Shown: one piece after another, positions 48,553-62,382 of the stretch
Layout of the letters: every line of letters starts with the position of its first letter
How positions within the stretch are numbered: position 1 is the first letter of the stretch
Source of the DNA: Nematostella vectensis
Taxonomy: Eukaryota > Cnidaria > Anthozoa > Actiniaria > Edwardsiidae
Reading direction: 5' to 3'
DNA length: 64,000 nt
NCBI RefSeq assembly: GCF_932526225.1
Contig: NC_064045.1
Location: 15,930,442 to 15,994,441 of the forward strand
Program-made: the position numbers and the translations under genes
Notes under the pieces: generated by a model
Told to the model about the DNA's origin: nothing
Seen by the model: only the letters and a program-made list of their open reading frames with translations
Database searches by the model: none

Positions 48553-51500
48553 GGCTATCAGCGGGAATCGAACCCGGGTCGCTGCGGTAGTAGTCAAGTG
48601 CCCGCAACGAAAGACTAACGTGGCATTGCTGAAGGGAATTGTAATGAAAATTACTTTTAATACTATTGGTATCGTAAACTATCCCAAGCAAAGTCACCAT
48701 CGGACTGGAGGTTACATTCGTGAAAAGCTTTAGGGTTACATTCGGGAATTTGTTTTACGAGTGTAACCTCCAAAAGGTTACAATCGATAATTTTTTTTTC
48801 CGAATGTAAATTCCGAAAAGTAACATTAGGAAAAATAAAACAGTATACTCGGAAAAAAAGGTATATCAATCTATCGAGCGCTATGCTCTATGTTAGAATC
48901 TACTTAATCAAGTTATCCAAGGAATCTAGTTAGTTCTTGTGTGCATAAAATATGTACAGGATCCTGAACAAAGCATGAGCACATCAAAGATGCTGAGAGT
49001 ACATAAAAATGTCCCTATACCTTCTTTTTATGTCATGACACACCAAGATCAGTATAATTAAGTATTGATATTTAAAAAAAAAAAATAAAGAAAAAAAAAT
49101 AGGCTATCAGCGGGAATCGAACCCGGGTAGCTGCGTTAGTAGTCAAGTGCCCGCAACGAAAGACTAACGTGGCATTGCTGAAGGGAATTGTAATGAAAAT
49201 TACTTTTAATACTATTGGTATCGTAAACTATCCCAAGCAAAGTCACCATCGGACTGGAGGTTACATTCGGGAAAAGCTTTAGGGTTACATTCGGGAATTT
49301 GTTTTACGAGTGTAACCTCCAAAAGGTTACAATCTATAATTTTTTTCCGAATGTAAATTCCAAAAAGTAACATTAGGAAAAATAAAACAGTATACTCGGA
49401 AAAAAAAGTATATCAATCTATCGAGCGCTATGCTCTATATTAGAATCTACTTAATCAAGTTTTCCAAGGAATCTAGTTAGTTCTTGTGTGCATAAAATAT
49501 GTACAGGATCCTGAACAAAGCATGAGCACATCAAAGATGCTGAGAGTACATAAAAATGTCCCTATACCTTCTTTTTATGTCATGACACACCAAGAACAGT
49601 ATAATTAAGTATCGATATTAAAAAAAAAAATAAAGAAAAAAAATAGGCTATCAGCGGGAATCGAACCCGGGTCGCTGCGGTAGTAGTCAACTGCCCGCAA
49701 CGAAAGACTAACGTGGCATTGCTGAAGGGAATTGTAATGAAAATTACTTTTAATACTATTGGTATCGTAAACTATCCCAAGCAAAGTCACCATCGGATTG
49801 GAGGTTACATTCGGGAAAAGCTTCAGGGTTACATTCGGGACTTTGTTATACGAGTGTAACCTCCAAAAGGTTACAATCAATAATTTTTTTCCGAATGTAA
49901 ATTCCAAAAAGTAACATTAGGAAAAATAAAACAGTATACTCGGAAAAAAAGGTATATCAATCTATCGAGCGCTATGCTCTATGTTAGAATCTACTTAATC
50001 AAGTTATCCAAGGAATCTAGTTAGTTCTTGTGTGCATAAAATATGTACAGGATCCTGAACAAAGCATGAGCACATCAAAGATGCTGAGAGTACATAAAAA
50101 TGTCCCTATACCTTCTTTTTATGTCATGACACACCAAGAACAGTATAATTAAGTATCGATATTTAAAAAAAAATAATAAAGAAAAACAAAATAGGCTATC
50201 AGCGGGAATCGAACCCGGGTCGCTGCGTTAGTAGTCAAGTGCCCGCAACGAAAGACTAACGTGGCATTGATGAAGGGAATTGTAATGAAAATTACTTTTA
50301 ATACTATTGGTATCGTAAACTATCCCAAGCAAAGTCACCATCGGACTGGAGGTTACATTCGGGAAAAGCTTTAGGGTTACATTCGGGAATTTGTTTTACG
50401 AGTGTAACCTCCAAAAGGTTACAATCGATAATTTTTTTTCCGAATGTAAATTCCAAAAAGTAACATTAGGAAAAATAAAACAGTATACTCGGAAAAAAAG
50501 GTATATCAATCTATCGAGCGCTATGCTCTATTTTAGAATCTACTTAATCAAGTTATCCAAGGAATCTAGTTAGTTCTTGTGTGCATAAAATATGTACAAG
50601 ATCCGGAACAAAGCATGAGCACATCAAAGATGCTGAGAGTACATCAAAATGTCCCTATACCTTCTTTTTATGTCATGACACACCAAGAACAGTATAATTA
50701 AGTATCGATATTTAAAAAAAAAATAAAGAAAAAAAAATAGGCTATCAGCGGGAATCGAACCCGGGTCGTTGCGTTAGTAGTCAAGTGCCCGCAACGAAAG
50801 ACTAACGTGGCATTGCTGAAGGGAATAGTAATGAAAATTACTTTTAATACTATTGGTATCGTAAACTATCCCAAGCAAAGTCAACATCGGACTGGAGGTT
50901 ACATTCGGGAAAAGCTTCAGGGTTACATTCGGGAATTTGTTTTACGAGTGTAACCTCCAAAAGGTTACAATCAATAATTTTTTTTCCGAATGTAAATTCC
51001 AAAAAGTAACATTAGGAAAAATAAAACAGTATACTCGGAAAAAAAGGTATATCAATCTATCGAGCGCTATGCTCTATGTTAGAATCTACTTAATCAAGTT
51101 ATCCAAGGAATCTAGTTAGTTCTTGTGCGCATAAAATATGTACAGGATCCTGAACAAAGCATGAGCACATCAAAGATGCTGAGAGTACATAAAAATGTCC
51201 CTATGCCTTCTTTTTATGTCATGACACACCAAGAACAGTATAATTAAGTATCGATATTTAAAAAAAAATAAAGAAAAAAAATAGGCTATCAGCGGGAATC
51301 GAACCCGGGTCGCTGCGGTAGTAGTCAAGTGCCCGCAACGAAAGACTAACGTGGCATTGCTGAAGGGAATTGTAATGAAAATTACTTTTAATACTATTGG
51401 TATCGTAAACTATCCCAAGCAAAGTCACCATCGGACTAAAGGTTACAATCGGGAAAAGCTTTAGGGTTACATTCGGGAATTTGTTTTACGAGTGTAACCT

Positions 51501-52372
51501 CCAAAAGGTTACAATCTATATTTTTTTTCCGAATGTAAATTCCAAAAAGTAACATTAGGAAAAATAAAACAGTATACTCGGAAAAAAAAGTATATCAATC
51601 TATCGAGCGCTATGCTCTATGTTAGAATCTACTTAATCAAGTTATCCAAGGAATCTAGTTAGTTCTTGTGTGCATAAAATATGTACAGGATCCTGAACAA
51701 AGCATGAGCACATCAAAGATGCTGAGAGTACATAAAAATGTCCCTATACCTTCTTTTTATGTCATGACACACCAAGATCAGTATAATTAAGTATTGATAT
51801 TTAAAAAAAAAAAATAAAGAAAAAAAAATAGGCTATCAGCGGGAATCGAACCCGGGTAGCTGCGTTAGTAGTCAAGTGCCCGCAACGAAAGACTAACGTG
51901 GCATTGCTGAAGGGAATTGTAATGAAAATTACTTTTAATACTATTGGTATCGTAAACTATCCCAAGCAAAGTCACCATCGTACTGGAGGTTACATTCGGG
52001 AAAAGCTTTAGGGTTACATTCGGGAATTTGTTTTACGAGTGTAACCTCCAAAAGGTTACAATCTATAATTTTTTTCCGAATGTAAATTCCAAAAAGTAAC
52101 ATTAGGAAAAATAAAACAGTATACTCGGAAAAAAAAGTATATCAATCTATCGAGCGCTATGCTCTATATTAGAATCTACTTAATCAAGTTTTCCAAGGAA
52201 TCTAGTTAGTTCTTGTGTGCATAAAATATGTACAGGATCCTGAACAAAGCATGAGCACATCAAAGATGCTGAGAGTACATAAAAATGTCCCTATACCTTC
52301 TTTTTATGTCATGACACACCAAGAACAGTATAATTACGTATCGCTATTTAAAAAAAAATAAAGAAAAAAATA
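48553..52372. repeat. Block of seven units: a b c d e f/a b
   Basis: Starts: a 48553, b 49102, c 49646, d 50194, e 50740, f/a 51284, b 51831. a to e copy 1-2717 at an offset of 48566 bp, sharing TTCGTG. Private changes: TTCCGAAAAG in a (about 48812), GTTATACGAG in c (about 49846), GGACTAAAGG in f/a (about 51435), ATCGTACTGG in b (about 51978). The last b unit ends with an f tail (TTACGTATCGC) yet is followed by a, one of the few steps the hybrid rule does not explain. Confidence 0.85.
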
Positions 52373-55300
52373 GGCTATCAGCGGGAATCGAACCCGGGTC
52401 GCTGCGGTAGTAGTCAAGTGCCCGCAACGAAAGACTAACGTGGCATTGCTGAAGGGAATTGTAATGAAAATTACTTTTAATACTATTGGTATCGTAAACT
52501 ATCCCAAGCAAAGTCACCATCGGACTGGAGGTTACATTCGTGAAAAGCTTTAGGGTTACATTCGGGAATTTGTTTTACGAGTGTAACCTCCAAAAGGTTA
52601 CAATCGATAATTTTTTTTTCCGAATGTAAATTCCAAAAAGTAACATTAGGAAAAATAAAACAGTATACTCGGAAAAAAAGGTATATCAATCTATCGAGCG
52701 CTATGCTCTATGTTAGAATCTACTTAATCAAGTTATCCAAGGAATCTAGTTAGTTCTTGTGTGCATAAAATATGTACAGGATCCTGAACAAAGCATGAGC
52801 ACATCAAAGATGCTGAGAGTACATAAAAATGTCCCTATACCTTCTTTTTATGTCATGACACACCAAGATCAGTATAATTAAGTATCGATATTTAAAAAAA
52901 AAAAATAAAGAAAAAAAAAAAGGCTATCAGCGGGAATCGAACCCGGGTAGCTGCGTTAGTAGTCAAGTGCCCGCAACGAAAGACTAACGTGGCATTGCTG
53001 AAGGGAATTGTAATGAAAATTACTTTTAATACTATTGGTATCGTAAACTATCCCAAGCAAAGTCACCATCGGACTGGAGGTTACATTCGGGAAAAGCTTT
53101 AGGGTTACATTCGGGAATTTGTTTTACGAGTGTAACCTCCAAAAGGTTACAATCTATAATTTTTTTCCGAATGTAAATTCCAAAAAGTAACATTAGGAAA
53201 AATAAAACAGTATACTCGGAAAAAAAAGTATATCAATCTATCGAGCGCTATGCTCTATATTAGAATCTACTTAATCAAGTTTTCCAAGGAATCTAGTTAG
53301 TTCTTGTGTGCATAAAATATGTACAGGATCCTGAACAAAGCATGAGCACATCAAAGATGCTGAGAGTACATAAAAATGTCCCTATACCTTCTTTTTATGT
53401 CATGACACACCAAGAACAGTATAATTAAGTATCGATATTAAAAAAAAAATAAAGAAAAAAAATAGGCTATCAGCGGGAATCGAACCCGGGTCGCTGCGGT
53501 AGTAGTCAACTGCCCGCAACGAAAGACTAACGTGGCATTGCTGAAGGGAATTGTAATGAAAATTACTTTTAATACTATTGGTATCGTAAACTATCCCAAG
53601 CAAAGTCACCATAGGATTGGAGGTTACATTCGGGAAAAGCTTCAGGGTTACATTCGGGACTTTGTTTTACNNNNNNNNNNNNNNNNNNNNNNNNNNNNNN
53701 NNNNNNNNNNNNNNNNNNNNNNNNNNNNNNNNNNNNNNNNNNNNNNNNNNNNNNNNNNNNNNNNNNNNNNNNNNNNNNNNNNNNNNNNNNNNNNNNNNNN
53801 NNNNNNNNNNNNNNNNNNNNNNNNNNNNNNNNNNNNNNNNNNNNNNNNNNNNNNNNNNNNNNNNNNNNNNGAGTGTAACCTCCAAAAGGTTACAATCAAT
53901 AATTTTTTTCCGAATGTAAATTCCAAAAAGTAACATTAGGAAAAATAAAACAGTATACTCGGAAAAAAAGGTATATCAATCTATCGAGCGCTATGCTCTA
54001 TGTTAGAATCTACTTAATCAAGTTATCCAAGGAATCTAGTTAGTTCTTGTGTGCATAAAATATGTACAGGATCCTGAACAAAGCATGAGCACATCAAAGA
54101 TGCTGAGAGTACATAAAAATGTCCCTATACCTTCTTTTTATGTCATGACACACCAAGAACAGTATAATTAAGTATCGATATTTAAAAAAAAATAATAAAG
54201 AAAAACAAAATAGGCTATCAGCGGGAATCGAACCCGGGTCGCTGCGTTAGTAGTCAAGTGCCCGCAACGAAAGACTAACGTGGCATTGATGAAGGGAATT
54301 GTAATGAAAATTACTTTTAATACTATTGGTATCGTAAACTATCCCAAGCAAAGTCACCATCGGACTGGAGGTTACATTCGGGAAAAGCTTTAGGGTTACA
54401 TTCGGGAATTTGTTTTACGAGTGTAACCTCCAAAAGGTTACAATCGATAATTTTTTTCCGAATGTAAATTCCAAAAAGTAACATTAGGAAAAATAAAACA
54501 GTATACTCGGAAAAAAAGGTATATCAATCTATCGAGCGCTATGCTCTATTTTAGAATCTACTTAATCAAGTTATCCAAGGAATCTAGTTAGTTCTTGTGT
54601 GCATAAAATATGTACAAGATCCGGAACAAAGCATGAGCACATCAAAGATGCTGAGAGTACATCAAAATGTCCCTATACCTTCTTTTTATGTCATGACACA
54701 CCAAGAACAGTATAATTAAGTATCGATATTTAAAAAAAAAAATAAAGAAAAAAAAATAGGCTATCAGCGGGAATCGAACCCGGGTCGTTGCGTTAGTAGT
54801 CAAGTGCCCGCAACGAAAGACTAACGTGGCATTGCTGAAGGGAATAGTAATGAAAATTACTTTTAATACTATTGGTATCGTAAACTATCCCAAGCAAAGT
54901 CAACATCGGACTGGAGGTTACATTCGGGAAAAGCTTCAGGGTTACATTCGGGAATTTGTTTTACGAGTGTAACCTCCAAAAGGTTACAATCAATAATTTT
55001 TTTTCCGAATGTAAATTCCAAAAAGTAACATTAGGAAAAATAAAACAGTATACTCGGAAAAAAAGGTATATCAATCTATCGAGCGCTATGCTCTATGTTA
55101 GAATCTACTTAATCAAGTTATCCAAGGAATCTAGTTAGTTCTTGTGCGCAAAAAATATGTACAGGATCCTGAACAAAGCATGAGCACATCAAAGATGCTG
55201 AGAGTACATAAAAATGTCCCTATGCCTTCTTTTTATGTCATGACACACCAAGAACAGTATAATTAAGTATCGATATTTAAAAACAAATAAAGAAAAAAAA

Positions 55301-55848
55301 TAGGCTATCAGCGGGAATCGAACCCGGGTCGCTGCGGTAGTAGTCAAGTGCCCGCAACGAAAGACTAACGTGGCATTGCTGAAGGGAATTGTAATGAAAA
55401 TTACTTTTAATACTATTGGTATCGTAACCTATCCCAAGCAAAGTCACCATCGGACTGGAGGTTACAATCGGGAAAAGCTTTAGGGTTACATTCGGGAATT
55501 TGTTTTACGAGTGTAACCTCCAAAAGGTTACAATCTATATTTTTTTTCCGAATGTAAATTCCAAAAAGTAACATTAGGAAAAATAAAACAGTATACTCGG
55601 AAAAAAAAGTATATCAATCTATCGAGCGCTATGCTCTATGTTAGAATCTACTTAATCAAGTTATCCAAGGAATCTAGTTAGTTCTTGTGTGCATAAAATA
55701 TGTACAGGATCCTGAACAAAGCATGAGCACATCAAAGATGCTGAGAGTACATAAAAATGTCCCTATACCTTCTTTTTATGTCATGACACACCAAGATCAG
55801 TATAATTAAGTATTGATATTTAAAAAAAAAAATAAAGAAAAAAAAAAA
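52373..55848. repeat. Block of six units: a b c(with Ns) d e f/a
   Basis: Starts: a 52373, b 52922, c 53465, d 54213, e 54759, f/a 55303. It repeats 48553-51830 at an offset of 3820 bp before the Ns and 4019 bp after them. TTCGTG recurs in a. c has ACCATAGGATTGG (about 53609). e has GCGCAAAAAATATG (about 55146) and f/a has GTAACCTATCCC (about 55425). Confidence 0.85.
53671..53870. other. Assembly gap, 200 N
   Basis: Exactly 200 N lie between TTTGTTTTAC and GAGTGTAACC. In every other unit these two ends are directly adjacent (TTTTACGAGTG). Both flanks carry class c markers: CGGATTGG-type front and GGGACTTTG on the left; ATCAATAA and the AATAATAAAG tail on the right. The round size marks a placeholder, so true missing length is unknown. 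Phase and class continuity allow zero, or whole higher-order blocks. Confidence 0.95.
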
Positions 55849-58800
55849 GGCTATCAGCGGGAATCGAACCCGGGTAGCTGCGTTAGTAGTCAAGTGCCCG
55901 CAACGAAAGACTAACGTGGCATTCCTGAAGGGAATTGTAATGAAAATTACTTTTAATACTATTGGTATCGAAAACTATCCCAAGCAAAGTCACCATCGGA
56001 CTGGAGGTTACATTCGGGAAAAGCTTTAGGGTTACATTCGGGAATTTGTTTTACGAGTGTAACCTCCAAAAGGTTACAATCTATAATTTTTTTCCGAATG
56101 TAAATTCCAAAAAGTAACATTAGGAAAAATAAAACAGTATACTCGGAAAAAAAAGTATATCAATCTATCGAGCGCTATGCTCTATATTAGAATCTACTTA
56201 ATCAAGTTTTCCAAGGAATCTAGTTAGTTCTTGTGTGCATAAAATATGTACAGGATCCTGAACAAAGCATGAGCACATCAAAGATGCTGAGAGTACATAA
56301 AAATGTCCCTATACCTTCTTTTTATGTCATGACACACCAAGAACAGTATAATTAAGTATCGATATTAAAAAAAAAAATAAAGAAAAAAAATAGGCTATCA
56401 GCGGGAATCGAACCCGGGTCGCTGCGGTAGTAGTCAACTGCCCGCAACGAAAGACTAACGTGGCATTGCTGAAGGGAATTGTAATGAAAATTACTTTTAA
56501 TACTATTGGTATCGTAAACTATCCCAAGCAAAGTCACCATCGGATTGGAGGTTACATTCGGGAAAAGCTTCAGGGTTACATTCGGGACTTTGTTTTACGA
56601 GTGTAACCTCCAAAAGGTTACAATCAATAATTTTTTTCCGAATGTAAATTCCAAAAAGTAACATTAGGAAAAATAAAACAGTATACTCGGAAAAAAAGGT
56701 ATATCAATCTATCGAGCGCTATGCTCTATTTTAGAATCTACTTAATCAAGTTATCCAAGGAATCTAGTTAGTTCTTGTGTGCATAAAATATGTACAAGAT
56801 CCGGAACAAAGCATGAGCACATCAAAGATGCTGAGAGTACATCAAAATGTCCCTATACCTTCTTTTTATGTCATGACACACCAAGAACAGTATAATTAAG
56901 TATCGATATTTAAAAAAAAAATAAAGAAAAAAAAATAGGCTATCAGCGGGAATCGAACCCGGGTCGTTGCGTTAGTAGTCAAGTGCCCGCAACGAAAGAC
57001 TAACGTGGCATTGCTGAAGGGAATAGTAATGAAAATTACTTTTAATACTATTGGTATCGTAAACTATCCCAAGCAAAGTCAACATCGGACTGGAGGTTAC
57101 ATTCGGGAAAAGCTTCAGGGTTACATTCGGGAATTTGTTTTACGAGTGTAACCTCCAAAAGGTTACAATCAATAATTTTTTTTCCGAATGTAAATTCCAA
57201 AAAGTAACATTAAAAAAAATAAAACAGTATACTCGGAAAAAAAGGTATATCAATCTATCGAGCGCTATGCTCTATGTTAGAATCTACTTAATCAAGTTAT
57301 CCAAGGAATCTAGTTAGTTCTTGTGCGCATAAAATATGTACAGGATCCTGAACAAAGCATGAGCACATCAAAGATGCTGAGAGTACATAAAAATGTCCCT
57401 ATGCCTTCTTTTTATGTCATGACACACCAAGAACAGTATAATTAAGTATCGATATTTAAAAAAAAATAAAGAAAAAAAATAGGCTATCAGCGGGAATCGA
57501 ACCCGGGTCGCTGCGGTAGTAGTCAAGTGCCCGCAACGAGAGACTAACGTGGCATTGATGAAGGGAATTGTAATGAAAATTACTTTTAATACTATTGGTA
57601 TCGTAAACTATCCCAAGCAAAGTCACCATCGGACTGGAGGTTACATTCGGGAAAAGCTTTAGGGTTACATTCGGGAATTTGTTTTACGAGTGTAACCTCC
57701 AAAAGGTTACAATCGATAATTTTTTTTCCGAATGTAAATTCCAAAAAGTAACATTAGGAAAAATAAAACAGTATACTCGGAAAAAAAGGTATATCAATCT
57801 ATCGAGCGCTATGCTCTATTTTAGAATCTACTTAATCAAGTTATCCAAGGAATCTAGTTAGTTCTTGTGTGCATAAAATATGTACAAGATCCGGAACAAA
57901 GCATGAGCACATCAAAGATGCTGAGAGTACATCAAAATGTCCCTATACCTTCTTTTTATGTCATGACACACCAAGAACAGTATAATTAAGTATCGATATT
58001 TAAAAAAAAAATAAAGAAAAAAAAATAGGCTATCAGCGGGAATCGAACCCGGGTCGTTGCGTTAGTAGTCAAGTGTCCGCAACGAAAGACTAACGTGGCA
58101 TTGCTGAAGGGAATAGTAATGAAAATTACTTTTAATACTATTGGTATCGTAAACTATCCCAAGCAAAGTCAACATCGGACTGGAGGTTACATTCGGGAAA
58201 AGCTTCAGGGTTACATTCGGGAATTTGTTTTACGAGTGTAACCTCCAAAAGGTTACAATCAATAATTTTTTTTCCGAATGTAAATTCCAAAAAGTAACAT
58301 TAGGAAAAATAAAACAGTATACTCGGAAAAAAAGGTATATCAATCTATCGAGCGCTATGCTCTATGTTAGAATCTACTTAATCAAGTTATCCAAGGAATC
58401 TAGTTAGTTCTTGTGCGCATAAAATATGTACAGGATCCTGAACAAAGCATGAGCACATCAAAGATGCTGAGAGTACATAAAAATGTCCCTATGCCTTCTT
58501 TTTATGTCATGACACACCAAGAACAGTATAATTAAGTATCGATATTTAAAAAAAAATAAAGAAAAAAAATAGGCTATCAGCAGGAATCGAACCCGGGTCG
58601 CTGCGGTAGTAGTCAAGTGCCCGCAACGAAAGACTAACGTGGCATTGCTGAAGGGAATTGTAATAAAAATTACTTTTAATACTATTGGTATCGTAAACTA
58701 TCCCAAGCAAAGTCACCATCGGACTGGAGGTTACAATCGGGAAAAGCTTTAGGGTTACATTCGGGAATTTGTTTTACGAGTGTAACCTCCAAAAGGTTAC

Positions 58801-59117
58801 AATCTATATTTTTTTTCCGAATGTAAATTCCAAAAAGTAACATTAGGAAAAATAAAACAGTATACTCGGAAAAAAAAGTATATCAATCTATCGAGCGCTA
58901 TGCTCTATGTTAGAATCTACTTAATCAAGTTATCCAAGGAATCTAGTTAGTTCTTGTGTGCATAAAATATGTACAGGATCCTGAACAAAGCATGAGCACA
59001 TCAAAGATGCTGAGAGTACATAAAAATGTCCCTATACCTTCTTTTTATGTCATGACACACCAAGATCAGTATAATTAAGTATTGATATTTAAAAAAAAAA
59101 ATAAAGAAAAAAAAAAA
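55849..59117. repeat. Block of six units: b c/d e f/d e f/a
   Basis: Starts: b 55849, c/d 56393, e 56938, f/d 57482, e 58028, f/a 58572. Private changes: GCATTCCTGAAG (about 55919) and TATCGAAAACT (about 55965) in b, ATTAAAAAAAAT in the first e (about 57210), AACGAGAGAC in f/d (about 57536), AAGTGTCCGC in the second e (about 58073), AGCAGGAATC and TAATAAAAATT in f/a. It is duplicated at once downstream. Confidence 0.9.
56393..56937. repeat. Hybrid unit c/d
   Basis: Front as class c (TCAACTGCCC, CGGATTGG, GGGACTTTG, ATCAATAA), back as class d (CTCTATTTT, CAAGATCCGG, ACATCAAAA), followed by e as d normally is. The same hybrid is at 59662 with an offset of 3269 bp. Confidence 0.75.
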
Positions 59118-62100
59118 GGCTATCAGCGGGAATCGAACCCGGGTAGCTGCGTTAGTAGTCAAGTGCCCGCAACGAAAGACTAACGTGGCATTCCTGAAGG
59201 GAATTGTAATGAAAATTACTTTTAATACTATTGGTATCGAAAACTATCCCAAGCAAAGTCACCATCGGACTGGAGGTTACATTCGGGAAAAGCTTTAGGG
59301 TTACATTCGGGAATTTGTTTTACGAGTGTAACCTCCAAAAGGTTACAATCTATAATTTTTTTCCGAATGTAAATTCCAAAAAGTAACATTAGGAAAAATA
59401 AAACAGTATACTCGGAAAAAAAAGTATATCAATCTATCGAGCGCTATGCTCTATATTAGAATCTACTTAATCAAGTTTTCCAAGGAATCTAGTTAGTTCT
59501 TGTGTGCATAAAATATGTACAGGATCCTGAACAAAGCATGAGCACATCAAAGATGCTGAGAGTACATAAAAATGTCCCTATACCTTCTTTTTATGTCATG
59601 ACACACCAAGAACAGTATAATTAAGTATCGATATTAAAAAAAAAAATAAAGAAAAAAAATAGGCTATCAGCGGGAATCGAACCCGGGTCGCTGCGGTAGT
59701 AGTCAACTGCCCGCAACGAAAGACTAACGTGGCATTGCTGAAGGGAATTGTAATGAAAATTACTTTTAATACTATTGGTATCGTAAACTATCCCAAGCAA
59801 AGTCACCATCGGATTGGAGGTTACATTCGGGAAAAGCTTCAGGGTTACATTCGGGACTTTGTTTTACGAGTGTAACCTCCAAAAGGTTACAATCAATAAT
59901 TTTTTTCCGAATGTAAATTCCAAAAAGTAACATTAGGAAAAATAAAACAGTATACTCGGAAAAAAAGGTATATCAATCTATCGAGCGCTATGCTCTATTT
60001 TAGAATCTACTTAATCAAGTTATCCAAGGAATCTAGTTAGTTCTTGTGTGCATAAAATATGTACAAGATCCGGAACAAAGCATGAGCACATCAAAGATGC
60101 TGAGAGTACATCAAAATGTCCCTATACCTTCTTTTTATGTCATGACACACCAAGAACAGTATAATTAAGTATCGATATTTAAAAAAAAAATAAAGAAAAA
60201 AAAATAGGCTATCAGCGGGAATCGAACCCGGGTCGTTGCGTTAGTAGTCAAGTGCCCGCAACGAAAGACTAACGTGGCATTGCTGAAGGGAATAGTAATG
60301 AAAATTACTTTTAATACTATTGGTATCGTAAACTATCCCAAGCAAAGTCAACATCGGACTGGAGGTTACATTCGGGAAAAGCTTCAGGGTTACATTCGGG
60401 AATTTGTTTTACGAGTGTAACCTCCAAAAGGTTACAATCAATAATTTTTTTTCCGAATGTAAATTCCAAAAAGTAACATTAAAAAAAATAAAACAGTATA
60501 CTCGGAAAAAAAGGTATATCAATCTATCGAGCGCTATGCTCTATGTTAGAATCTACTTAATCAAGTTATCCAAGGAATCTAGTTAGTTCTTGTGCGCATA
60601 AAATATGTACAGGATCCTGAACAAAGCATGAGCACATCAAAGATGCTGAGAGTACATAAAAATGTCCCTATGCCTTCTTTTTATGTCATGACACACCAAG
60701 AACAGTATAATTAAGTATCGATATTTAAAAAAAAATAAAGAAAAAAAATAGGCTATCAGCGGGAATCGAACCCGGGTCGCTGCGGTAGTAGTCAAGTGCC
60801 CGCAACGAGAGACTAACGTGGCATTGATGAAGGGAATTGTAATGAAAATTACTTTTAATACTATTGGTATCGTAAACTATCCCAAGCAAAGTCACCATCG
60901 GACTGGAGGTTACATTCGGGAAAAGCTTTAGGGTTACATTCGGGAATTTGTTTTACGAGTGTAACCTCCAAAAGGTTACAATCGATAATTTTTTTTCCGA
61001 ATGTAAATTCCAAAAAGTAACATTAGGAAAAATAAAACAGTATACTCGGAAAAAAAGGTATATCAATCTATCGAGCGCTATGCTCTATTTTAGAATCTAC
61101 TTAATCAAGTTATCCAAGGAATCTAGTTAGTTCTTGTGTGCATAAAATATGTACAAGATCCGGAACAAAGCATGAGCACATCAAAGATGCTGAGAGTACA
61201 TCAAAATGTCCCTATACCTTCTTTTTATGTCATGACACACCAAGAACAGTATAATTAAGTATCGATATTTAAAAAAAAAATAAAGAAAAAAAAATAGGCT
61301 ATCAGCGGGAATCGAACCCGGGTCGTTGCGTTAGTAGTCAAGTGCCCGCAACGAAAGACTAACGTGGCATTGCTGAAGGGAATAGTAATGAAAATTACTT
61401 TTAATACTATTGGTATCGTAAACTATCCCAAGCAAAGTCAACATCGGTTTGGAGGTTACATTCGGGAAAAGCTTCAGGGTTACATTCGGGAATTTGTTTT
61501 ACGAGTGTAACCTCCAAAAGGTTACAATCAATAATTTTTTTTCCGAATGTAAATTCCAAAAAGTAACATTAGGAAAAATAAAACAGTATACTCGGAAAAA
61601 AAGGTATATCAATCTATCGAGCGCTATGCTCTATGTTAGAATCTACTTAATCAAGTTATCCAAGGAATCTAGTTAGTTCTTGTGCGCATAAAATATGTAC
61701 AGGATCCTGAACAAAGCATGAGCACATCAAAGATGCTGAGAGTACATAAAAATGTCCCTATGCCTTCTTTTTATGTCATGACACACCAAGAACAGTATAA
61801 TTAAGTATCGATATTTAAAAAAAAATAAAGAAAAAAAATAGGCTATCAGCAGGAATCGAACCCGGGTCGCTGCGGTAGTAGTCAAGTGCCCGCAACGAAA
61901 GACTAACGTGGCATTGCTGAAGGGAATTGTAATAAAAATTACTTTTAATACTATTGGTATCGTAAACTATCCCAAGCAAAGTCACCATCGGACTGGAGGT
62001 TACAATCGGGAAAAGCTTTAGGGTTACATTCGGGAATTTGTTTTACGAGTGTAACCTCCAAAAGGTTACAATCTATATTTTTTTTCCAAATGTAAATTCC

Positions 62101-62382
62101 AAAAAGTAACATTAGGAAAAATAAAACAGTATACTCGGAAAAAAAAGTATATCAATCTATCGAGCGCTATGCTCTATGTTAGAATCTACTTAATCAAGTT
62201 TTCCAAGGAATCTAGTTAGTTCTTGTGTGCATAAAATATGTACAGGATCCTGAACAAAGCATGAGCACATCAAAGATGCTGAGAGTACATAAAAATGTCC
62301 CTATACCTTCTTTTTATGTCATGACACACCAAGAACAGTATAATTACGTATCGCTATTTAAAAAAAAATAAAGAAAAAAATA
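59118..62382. repeat. Block of six units: b c/d e f/d e f (copy of 55849-59117)
   Basis: Starts: b 59118, c/d 59662, e 60207, f/d 60751, e 61297, f 61841, each exactly 3269 bp after its partner. All private changes of the first copy recur except AAGTGTCCGC; ATCGGTTTGGAGG (about 61444) is new. In the last unit the front matches the partner (AGCAGGAATC, TAATAAAAATT), but the back switches to a true f end (CCAAATG, TTTTCC, TTACGTATCGC), marking the right edge of the duplication between about 61940 and 62090. Confidence 0.9.

Noticed and set aside
53532-53933. Open frames of 89-133 codons across the Ns
   Set aside because: They exist only because N codons are not stops.
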